This document shows, in pieces, positions 58,142 to 64,000 of a DNA stretch of 64,000 bases. The stretch spans positions 1,234,830 to 1,298,829 of the forward strand of contig NZ_JOMH01000001.1 of assembly GCF_000711245.1 (NCBI RefSeq), read 5' to 3'. The position numbers and the translations under genes were made by a program. Source of the DNA: Polycyclovorans algicola TG408 (lineage in GTDB: Bacteria; Pseudomonadota; Gammaproteobacteria; Nevskiales; Nevskiaceae). The stretch's first letter is position 1; each line of letters starts with the position of its first letter. The notes under the pieces are model-generated. The model was not told where the DNA came from and did not search any database. It saw only the letters and a program-made list of their open reading frames with translations.

Positions 58142-59044
58142 ATGCAGCCTGCCATCCGTATCGCCGATGTCCGTAAATCCTTCGGCAGCCTGCCTGCGCT
58201 CAAGGGCGTGTCCTTCGACATCGAGCAGGGCGAGTTTTTTGGCCTGCTCGGGCCCAACGGCGCCGGCAAGTCAACGCTGATCAGCATCATCGCCGGGCTG
58301 ATCCAGCCCAGCAGTGGCCACATCAGCGTCATGGGGCACGACGTGGTCAGCGACTGGCGCCCGGCCCGCAGCGCGCTGGGCGTGGTGCCACAGGAACTGG
58401 TGTTTGACCCGTTCTTCAACGTCGTCGACATGCTGCGCTTGCAGGCCGGCTATTTCGGCTGCGGTAAAGAAAGTTGGCCGTGGATCGACGAAATGCTGGA
58501 CGAACTGGACCTGTCGTCCAAGCGCAACACGTCGATGCGCGCACTGTCCGGCGGCATGAAGCGCCGCGTGCTGATTGCCCAGGCGCTGGTCCACAAACCC
58601 AAGGTGGTGATCCTCGATGAGCCCACCGCCGGGGTCGACGTGGAGCTGCGTCGCACCCTCTGGGGCTTCATGCGCAAACTGCACGCGCAGGGCACGACGG
58701 TGGTGCTGACCACGCATTACCTCGAGGAAGCGCAGGAAATGTGCAGCCGCATCGCGATTCTTGACCAGGGCGAGGTCAGGGCCCTGGAGACCACGCGCGA
58801 TCTGCTCAAGCGGCACCCGTTCCGGTTCTTGACCCTCTCGCTTAGCGGGGCGCCGCTGCCCGACAGCCTGCGCCCGTTCATTCATGCCGAGCCCGATGGC
58901 GCCATCGAGTTGAAGCTCGACCGTCGTACCCAACCGGTCACCACCGTGCTGGAGCAGCTGCGCAAGGAAGGCTGCATGGTCGACGACATCCATACCCGCG
59001 AGCCCGACCTTGAAGATATTTTTGTGGAGCTGACGAAGAAATGA
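58142..59044 (+). CDS. yadG: ABC-2 type transporter ATP-binding protein (YadG-like)
   Basis: 300 residues. Walker A GPNGAGKSTL (about 41-50), Q-loop VPQELVFDPFFN, signature ALSGGMKRRVLIAQAL, Walker B KVVILDEPTAGVD, switch histidine TTHYLEEAQEM. The C-terminal extension (about 215-300) ends DLEDIFVELTKK, characteristic of YadG. The permease gene overlaps by 4 nt. Exported substrate unknown. A 48-nt gap from phnE suggests a separate unit, with a TATAAT-like TTATAAT at 58127. Confidence 0.88.
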   Translation: MQPAIRIADVRKSFGSLPALKGVSFDIEQGEFFGLLGPNGAGKSTLISIIAGLIQPSSGHISVMGHDVVSDWRPARSALGVVPQELVFDPFFNVVDMLRLQAGYFGCGKESWPWIDEMLDELDLSSKRNTSMRALSGGMKRRVLIAQALVHKPKVVILDEPTAGVDVELRRTLWGFMRKLHAQGTTVVLTTHYLEEAQEMCSRIAILDQGEVRALETTRDLLKRHPFRFLTLSLSGAPLPDSLRPFIHAEPDGAIELKLDRRTQPVTTVLEQLRKEGCMVDDIHTREPDLEDIFVELTKK

Positions 59045-59814
59045 GCGTCTTCGGCAATCCTTACGGTTTTCGCACCCTGTTCTTCAAGGAGTGCAAGCGC
59101 TTCACCGCCGTGTTGGGCCAGACCGTGGGCGCGCCGGTCATCACCGCATTGATGTTTTTGCTGGTATTTGCCCAGGCGATGAGCGGCCGCACGCCGGTGT
59201 ACGAAGGCGTCAGCTACTCGGCGTTTCTGGTGCCCGGCCTGATCATGATGACGGTGATCCAGAACGCCTTTGCCAACACCAGTTCCAGCCTTATCCAGTC
59301 CAAGGTGATGGGCAACCTGGTGTTTGTGCGCTTGGCGCCAATTGGCGCGGTGGAGTGGTTTCTGGCCTACGTCGGCGCGGCGCTGGTGCGCTGCCTGCTG
59401 GTGGCAGTGGCGATGCTGGCCGTCACGGCGCCGTTTGTGGATTTGCCGTTTGCCCGACCGCTGGCGTTGTTCCTTATCTTCGTGCTCGGGGCCACCGCGC
59501 TGGCGGCCGGTGGGGTGATTGTCGGCCTCATCAGCCAAAAATTTGACCACATCGCTGCCTTCACCAATTTCTTCATCACGCCGCTGTCGTTTTTATCGGG
59601 TGTGTTTTACTCGGTGAATGCACTGCCCGACGTGTGGAAAACCGTGTCGCACTTCAACCCGTTTTTCTACATGATTGATGGCTTTCGCTACGGCATGTTC
59701 GGCCAGGCCGACGCACCAATCTGGATGAGTCTGGCGTCGAGCGGCACTTTCGCCGTGATCATGTCGGCCATTGCACTCAAAATGCTCGCAGACGGCTACA
59801 GCCTCAGGAAATGA
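59041..59814 (+). CDS. yadH: ABC-2 type transporter permease (YadH-like)
   Basis: 257 residues with six membrane segments of the ABC-2 type and the family signature (LSGVFYSVNALPDVWKTVSHFNPFFYMIDGFRYGMFG) before the last helix. Forms the exporter with the overlapping YadG-like ATPase. A BolA gene follows directly. Confidence 0.88.
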   Translation: MSVFGNPYGFRTLFFKECKRFTAVLGQTVGAPVITALMFLLVFAQAMSGRTPVYEGVSYSAFLVPGLIMMTVIQNAFANTSSSLIQSKVMGNLVFVRLAPIGAVEWFLAYVGAALVRCLLVAVAMLAVTAPFVDLPFARPLALFLIFVLGATALAAGGVIVGLISQKFDHIAAFTNFFITPLSFLSGVFYSVNALPDVWKTVSHFNPFFYMIDGFRYGMFGQADAPIWMSLASSGTFAVIMSAIALKMLADGYSLRK

Positions 59815-59816
59815 CC

Positions 59817-60053
59817 ATGATGGACCGCAAGCAGATCGAACAACTCATTGAGGCCGGCCTGCCCGGCAGCGTCGCCATGGTCAAGGGCGACGACGGTCAG
59901 CACTTTGAAGCCGAGGTGCTGTGCCCCGCCTTTGCCGGCAAAAGCATGGTCGAGCAGCACCGCATGGTGTACGCCACCCTCGGCGAACGCATGGGCAAAG
60001 AGATCCACGCGCTGGCGTTGCGCACGCGCGCGCCCAAGGCGCCCTGCGCCTAG
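59817..60053 (+). CDS. ibaG: BolA family protein (IbaG-like)
   Basis: 78 residues if started at ATG 59817 (CAGGA 8 nt upstream); ATG 59811, overlapping the yadH stop, and 59820 are also in frame. The sequence [65 protein letters not shown] fits the small class I KH-like BolA/IbaG fold, which with monothiol glutaredoxins handles Fe-S clusters. It ends with an odd PKAPCA tail containing a cysteine. murA, its frequent partner, is absent. Confidence 0.85.
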   Translation: MMDRKQIEQLIEAGLPGSVAMVKGDDGQHFEAEVLCPAFAGKSMVEQHRMVYATLGERMGKEIHALALRTRAPKAPCA

Positions 60054-60126
60054 CTCACCGCTCGGCCCGCCGCAGGGCCTGCCCCGAGAAACCGTGGCGC
60101 CTTGCGAAGCGGGGCCTGTCGTCTGG

Positions 60127-60153
60127 CTTGAAAGCCACCCGACCCGTCCCAAC
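60127..60153 (+). promoter_or_regulatory. Heat-shock (sigma-32) type promoter of hslVU
   Basis: CTTGAAA at 60127-60133 matches the sigma-32 -35 element; 14 nt later CCCAAC (60148-60153) approximates the -10 CCCCAT. Start of transcription would be about 25 nt before the hslV ATG. hslVU is a classical sigma-32 operon. Confidence 0.5.
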
Positions 60154-60184
60154 CGTTGGTCGATCACCCCGAGCAAGGCATGCA

Positions 60185-60724
60185 ATGGAACAGTTTGACG
60201 GCACCACCATCCTCAGCGTCCGCAAGGATGGCCGTGTCACGATCGGCGGCGACGGTCAGGTCTCGATGGGCAACACCTGCGTCAAAGGCAATGCGCGTAA
60301 GGTGCGGCGCCTTTACAAGGATCAGGTGATCGCCGGATTTGCCGGCGGCACCGCCGACGCCTTCACCCTGTTCGAGCGCTTCGAAGGCAAGCTGGAAAAG
60401 CACGGTGGCCAACTGGTGCGCGCGGCGGTCGAACTCGCCAAGGACTGGCGCACCGACCGCGCCTTGCGGCGGCTTGAGGCCCTGCTGCTGGTCGCCGACC
60501 GCGACGTGAGCCTGATGATCACCGGTAATGGCGACGTGATTGAGCCCGAGCCACACGGCGTCATGGCCATCGGCTCCGGCGGTTCCTATGCCATGGCGGC
60601 GGCGCGGGCGTTGGTTGACCTGCCCGACATGGACTCGCGGCAGATCGTCGAAAAGGCGATGCACATAGCCGCCGACATCTGCATTTACACCAATCACAAC
60701 CTCACTCTCGAGACCTTCGAATGA
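60185..60724 (+). CDS. hslV: ATP-dependent protease proteolytic subunit HslV
   Basis: 179 residues. A six-residue leader MEQFDG precedes Thr7 of TTILSV, the expected N-terminal nucleophile after processing; E. coli HslV starts with just Met before TT. The rest, including [58 protein letters not shown] and [11 protein letters not shown], is typical. Dodecameric peptidase of the HslUV complex. Overlaps hslU by 4 nt. Confidence 0.96.
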   Translation: MEQFDGTTILSVRKDGRVTIGGDGQVSMGNTCVKGNARKVRRLYKDQVIAGFAGGTADAFTLFERFEGKLEKHGGQLVRAAVELAKDWRTDRALRRLEALLLVADRDVSLMITGNGDVIEPEPHGVMAIGSGGSYAMAAARALVDLPDMDSRQIVEKAMHIAADICIYTNHNLTLETFE

Positions 60725-62073
60725 CCGCTGCTACGGACTCTGCCGTGATGACGCCGCGTGAAATCGTTGCCGAACTCGACCGCCACATCATCGGCCAGGC
60801 CGCCGCCAAGCGTGCGGTGGCCGTGGCGCTGCGCAACCGTTGGCGGCGCATGCAGGTTGACGACCCGATGCGCTCCGAGATTCAGCCCAAGAACATCCTG
60901 ATGATCGGCCCCACCGGCGTCGGCAAGACCGAGATCGCGCGGCGCCTCGCCAAGCTCGCCAATGCACCGTTTATCAAGGTCGAGGCCACCAAGTTCACCG
61001 AGGTGGGTTACGTCGGCAAAGACGTCGATGCCATCATTCGCGACCTGGTGGATATTGCGTTGAAGGAGACCCGCGACCAGGCCGCGCGCCGCGTCCGGGA
61101 CCGCGCCGAAGTGGCCGCTGAAGAACGCGTGCTCGACGTGTTGCTGCCGCCACCGCAGGATTTTGGCGAAGCTTCCAGCACCCGTCAGTCCGAGAGCGGC
61201 GCCGCCCGACAGGTGTTCCGCAAGCAGTTGCGTGAGGGCAAGCTCGATGACAAGGAGATCGAGATCAAGCTGTCGGCGATGCCGGGCAACGTGCAGTTGA
61301 TGGGCCCACCGGGTATGGAAGAGATGACCCAGCAGTTGCAACAGATGTTCGCCCAGGCTGGCGGCGGCAAGTCGAAGACCAAAAAGATGAAAGTGCGCGA
61401 AGCCTACCGTCAGCTGGTCGACGAAGAAGCACTGAAAATGGTCGACGAGGAGGCGATCAAGACCGAAGCCCTGCACCGCGTCGAGCAGCACGGCATCGTG
61501 TTTCTCGATGAGCTGGACAAGGTTTGCAAGCGGGGAGAGATGACCGGCGCCGACGTCTCACGCGAAGGTGTTCAGCGTGACCTGCTGCCGCTGATTGAAG
61601 GCAGCACCGTCAACACCAAACACGGGCCGGTCAAAACCGACCACATTCTGTTCATCGCCAGCGGGGCATTTCATCTCGCCAAGCCGTCCGATCTGATTCC
61701 GGAGTTGCAGGGTCGTCTGCCCATCCGTGTCGAGCTTGAAGCGCTGAAAACCGGCGACTTCGTACGCATTCTCACCGAGCCCAACTACGCGCTCACCGAG
61801 CAGTACAAGGCGCTCATGGCCACCGAGGGCGTCGCCGTGACGTTCACCTCCGAGGGCGTGCAGCGTCTCGCCGAGATTGCCTTTCAGGTCAATGAAGGCA
61901 CCGAGAACATTGGCGCACGTCGCCTGCACACGGTGATGGAACGTCTGATGGAGGAGGTCGCCTTCGGTGCGCCCGACCACAGCGATGCCGAGCTGGTGGT
62001 TGACCGCGCCTTCGTCGACTCGCGGCTGGGTGCGCTGGCCGACAACGAAGACCTGTCGCGCTTCATCCTTTAG
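60721..62073 (+). CDS. hslU: HslU, ATPase/unfoldase subunit of the HslUV protease
   Basis: 450 residues. Walker [10 protein letters not shown] at 63-71, pore loop in [12 protein letters not shown], an intermediate (I) domain (about 105-245), Walker [11 protein letters not shown], sensor FIASGAFH and the C-terminal tail DLSRFIL that inserts into HslV. Unfolds substrates for HslV in the cytoplasm. Co-transcribed with hslV. Confidence 0.97.
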   Translation: MTAATDSAVMTPREIVAELDRHIIGQAAAKRAVAVALRNRWRRMQVDDPMRSEIQPKNILMIGPTGVGKTEIARRLAKLANAPFIKVEATKFTEVGYVGKDVDAIIRDLVDIALKETRDQAARRVRDRAEVAAEERVLDVLLPPPQDFGEASSTRQSESGAARQVFRKQLREGKLDDKEIEIKLSAMPGNVQLMGPPGMEEMTQQLQQMFAQAGGGKSKTKKMKVREAYRQLVDEEALKMVDEEAIKTEALHRVEQHGIVFLDELDKVCKRGEMTGADVSREGVQRDLLPLIEGSTVNTKHGPVKTDHILFIASGAFHLAKPSDLIPELQGRLPIRVELEALKTGDFVRILTEPNYALTEQYKALMATEGVAVTFTSEGVQRLAEIAFQVNEGTENIGARRLHTVMERLMEEVAFGAPDHSDAELVVDRAFVDSRLGALADNEDLSRFIL

Positions 62074-62139
62074 CACCGCCTGCGTGCTGGTCGCCGAGAT
62101 CGATGCGTCTTCAAGGCCCAAGCTGCGCCGGGGCACTCG

Positions 62140-62910
62140 TCACGGGCGCCCGGTCACCAACAGGTCCGGGTTGATCAACGAGTCTTTCTGGTTGTAACGC
62201 AAGGGAGTGCGCTCGGGCAGCGCCAAGACGGCGCCGCCGGCCGCCTCGACCACGCATTGCGCGGCGGCGGTGTCCCACTCTGAGGTGGGTCCCAGGCGTG
62301 GATACAGGTCGGCTTCACCGGCCGCGATCAGGCAGAACTTCAGTGAGCTGCCGCGCGACAGCGTGTCGTGCGGAGGTAGCGCGGCCAGCCACGCCCGGGT
62401 GCGCGCATCGCGGTGCGAGCGACTGGCGAGCACCGTGGGGCGCGGCGGCGGACTGCGGGCCTGAATCGGTTGGCTGATGCCTTCGCGTACGCGGGTGGCA
62501 CCGGCGCCGCGCGCGGCGGCATAGGTGTCACCCAGCACCGGCGCATGCACCACGCCCAGCACCGGGGCGCCTTCGACAATCAGGGCGATGTTGACGGTGA
62601 ACTCGCCATTTCGCTTGACGAACTCGCGGGTGCCGTCCAGCGGGTCGACCAGCCAGTAGCGCGACCACTGGCGGCGGGTTGCGTAAGGCAGCGCAGCGCC
62701 TTCTTCCGAGAGCAGCGGAATCTCGGGCCAGCGCGCGGCAAGGGCTTCGGCAATGTGATGGTGGGCGCGCAGGTCGGCCTGGGTCAGTGGTGAGTCGTCA
62801 GCCTTGTGCTCGACGCTGAAATCCTGTCGGTAGACGTCCAGAATATGCCGGCCTGCCCCCTCACTGATGCCGATCACCTCTGGCAACCAACGAGCCCATT
62901 CAGATGACAC
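62140..62910 (-). CDS. cysQ: 3'(2'),5'-bisphosphate nucleotidase CysQ
   Basis: 256 residues of the inositol monophosphatase fold: metal-binding EE in LLSEEGAALP, DPLDGTREF and WDTAAAQCVVEAAGG are all present. It dephosphorylates PAP formed during sulfate assimilation. The start is a GTG at 62910 that overlaps the divergent yrfG start by 7 nt, an unusual arrangement; a shorter cysQ starting further in cannot be excluded. Convergent with hslU. Confidence 0.93.
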   Translation of the reverse strand: MSSEWARWLPEVIGISEGAGRHILDVYRQDFSVEHKADDSPLTQADLRAHHHIAEALAARWPEIPLLSEEGAALPYATRRQWSRYWLVDPLDGTREFVKRNGEFTVNIALIVEGAPVLGVVHAPVLGDTYAAARGAGATRVREGISQPIQARSPPPRPTVLASRSHRDARTRAWLAALPPHDTLSRGSSLKFCLIAAGEADLYPRLGPTSEWDTAAAQCVVEAAGGAVLALPERTPLRYNQKDSLINPDLLVTGRP

Positions 62911-63620
62911 AGCCCTCTCCTTCGCTCGAACGTGAACCCGATGCCAGTGTAGGGGACGCCCGCGTCGACGGGTCGCGTGTCGACCTGGTCATGCTCGATA
63001 TGGACGGCACCATCCTGGACCTGGCGTACGACAATTATTTTTGGCGAACGGTGGTGTTTGATCGCTACGCCGCGCTGCACGGCCTGACCCGCGAGCAGGC
63101 CGATGCTCGGCTACTGCCGGTGTTTGTCGCCACACAACACACCCTGCCGTGGTACTGCACCGATCACTGGAGCCGGGTGACCGGGCTCGACCTGGTGGCG
63201 ATCAAGACCGAGTTGCGCGAGCGTATCCGCCCCTTGCCGGGCGCCGTCGATTTTCTCGATGTCGTGCGCGCCAGCGGCCGTGGTCTTTGGTTGGTGACCA
63301 ACGCCCATCCCGACGCGTGGCGGTTGAAGCTGGCGCAGACCGGATTGCAATCGCGCTTCGACCGCATCGTGTCGTCGCATGATTTGGGCGCGCCGAAAGA
63401 GCATCCGAGCTTCTGGCGCGGTCTGCGCGACGCGCATGCGTTCGATCCGGCGCGCACGCTGTTCGTTGATGACTCAAAGGCGGTACTCGATGCCGCTCGC
63501 GCCTACGGCATCGGTCAGGTCGTCGGCATTCGCCACCCCGATCACAGCGCGCCACCCCGGCCGATTGACGGCCACGCGACCGTCAACGCGCTGGCCGATA
63601 TCGCGTTGGACAGGCCCTAG
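62904..63620 (+). CDS. yrfG: HAD-type GMP/IMP nucleotidase YrfG
   Basis: 238 residues, with an N-terminal extension of about 16 residues over E. coli YrfG (222). Motifs: VMLDMDGTILDLAYDNYFW (nucleophile Asp), the TQHTLPWYCTDHWS block typical of YrfG, VTNAHPDAWRLKL, lysine in APKEHP and TLFVDDSKAVLDAA. A cytoplasmic purine 5'-nucleotidase. Divergent from cysQ with overlapping 5' ends; its stop TAG abuts an IS630-type element. Confidence 0.9.
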   Translation: MTQPSPSLEREPDASVGDARVDGSRVDLVMLDMDGTILDLAYDNYFWRTVVFDRYAALHGLTREQADARLLPVFVATQHTLPWYCTDHWSRVTGLDLVAIKTELRERIRPLPGAVDFLDVVRASGRGLWLVTNAHPDAWRLKLAQTGLQSRFDRIVSSHDLGAPKEHPSFWRGLRDAHAFDPARTLFVDDSKAVLDAARAYGIGQVVGIRHPDHSAPPRPIDGHATVNALADIALDRP

Positions 63621-64000
63621 TGTCCTTTAACAAAAGTTCACTTTATTATTGATTCGATCAGAGAGGCGGGCGATAGCCGAGATGATTTCATCGGCGGATT
63701 TGCGCCATACGAAGGGTTTGGGGTCCTGGTTGTAGGTTTTGAGGTAGTGGCGGATGGATCGCTCAAGGTCGTTGGTACTGGTGTGGGCGTTACGTTTGAT
63801 CCACCGCTGTGACAACAGCGAGAAAAAGCGTTCTACCAGATTGAGCCAGGAAGCTGAGGTCGGGGTGAAGTGCAGGTGATAGCGCGGTCTGGCGGCAAAC
63901 CAAGCGCGGACCGCTTCGGTTTTGTGCGTGCCGTAATTGTCGAGAATGAGATGAATATCGAGGTGCTTGGGCACCTCACGATCCAGTGCGCGCAGGAACG
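63621..64000 (-). mobile_element. IS630-family insertion sequence, partial
   Basis: From just after the yrfG stop to the window edge lies the 3' part of an IS630-type element on the minus strand. The terminus begins near TGTCCTTTAACAAAAGTTC. IS630 elements target TA dinucleotides; a TA occurs at 63618-63619, inside the yrfG stop codon, and could be one copy of the target duplication. The other end is outside the window. Confidence 0.75.
63627..64000 (-). CDS. IS630-family transposase, DDE domain (5' end outside window)
   Basis: At least 123 C-terminal residues are visible, open to the window edge. DIHLILDNYGTHK gives the second catalytic Asp, HFTPTSASWLNLVERFFSLL gives the final Glu of the DDE triad, and WIKRNAHTSTNDLERSIRHY follows as in IS630 transposases. 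The part seen has no frameshift. Base composition is lower in GC at the very end (NNKVNFC codons) than in neighbouring genes, fitting a mobile gene. Confidence 0.9.
   Translation of the reverse strand, partial: FLRALDREVPKHLDIHLILDNYGTHKTEAVRAWFAARPRYHLHFTPTSASWLNLVERFFSLLSQRWIKRNAHTSTNDLERSIRHYLKTYNQDPKPFVWRKSADEIISAIARLSDRINNKVNFC

Overview
The window is about 64 kb of GC-rich chromosomal DNA, densely packed with genes, many overlapping by 4 nt (ATGA/GTGA). Gene content points to a free-living gammaproteobacterium: tsaC-hemF, slt, the lpt/kds lipopolysaccharide operon, hemD-hemX-hemY, ComM, UbiK, HslVU, TonB-dependent uptake and many outer-membrane barrels. A marine-type fatty acyl-CoA reductase and the overall style suggest a Nevskiales/Salinisphaerales- or Marinobacter-like lineage; this is inference, as there is no rRNA or tRNA gene here to place it.

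Layout. 0-8.4 kb: end of tsaC, hemF, oxyR with both redox cysteines, a repeat-rich peptidoglycan-binding lipoprotein, a TauE/SafE permease, slt-cca, and a membrane-anchored cytochrome c5. 8.4-14.9 kb: a nitrogen-control region with two outer-membrane porins and glnK-amtB-glnB. Two near-perfect sigma-54 promoters (upstream of the TorF-type porin and of glnK) and two NtrC-type palindromes (upstream of the first porin) are visible. comM and ubiK sit inside it on the other strand. 14.9-22.3 kb: a hypothetical membrane-anchored protein, two tandem DUF4124 proteins, a HemD-HemX fusion, hemY, argS and a SPOR protein. 22.3-31.6 kb: mostly minus-strand genes (beta-barrel protein, GT-C-like membrane protein, mtfA, uvrD, a LysR regulator, DUF3187 protein), then DAHP synthase (+) and a TonB-like protein (-).

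31.7-38.6 kb: a two-domain fatty acyl-CoA reductase, uvrA carrying a small palindromic insertion in frame, then MFS transporter and ssb. 38.7-42.6 kb: two tandem paralogous DUF4394 lipoproteins, each followed by a terminator. 42.6-49.6 kb (minus): yrbG-kdsD-kdsC-lptC-lptA-lptB (Kdo synthesis and LPS transport) and phrB-rsmB. 49.9-58.1 kb: the most interesting accessory segment: a TonB-dependent receptor, an exported PHP/CehA-type metallohydrolase, a LysR regulator resembling those of aminoethylphosphonate catabolism, a HAD phosphatase and a PhnD-PhnC-PhnE importer. No C-P bond-cleaving enzyme is visible, so it may be an uptake/hydrolysis system for a phosphonate or organophosphate whose substrate is unknown. 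58.1-63.6 kb: a YadG/YadH-type ABC exporter, a BolA protein, hslVU behind a heat-shock-like promoter, cysQ and yrfG. The window ends in a partial IS630-family element abutting yrfG.

No CRISPR array, tRNA, rRNA or prophage was seen. Coordinates of starts were chosen from Shine-Dalgarno motifs, signal peptides and overlaps; where two starts are plausible this is stated.
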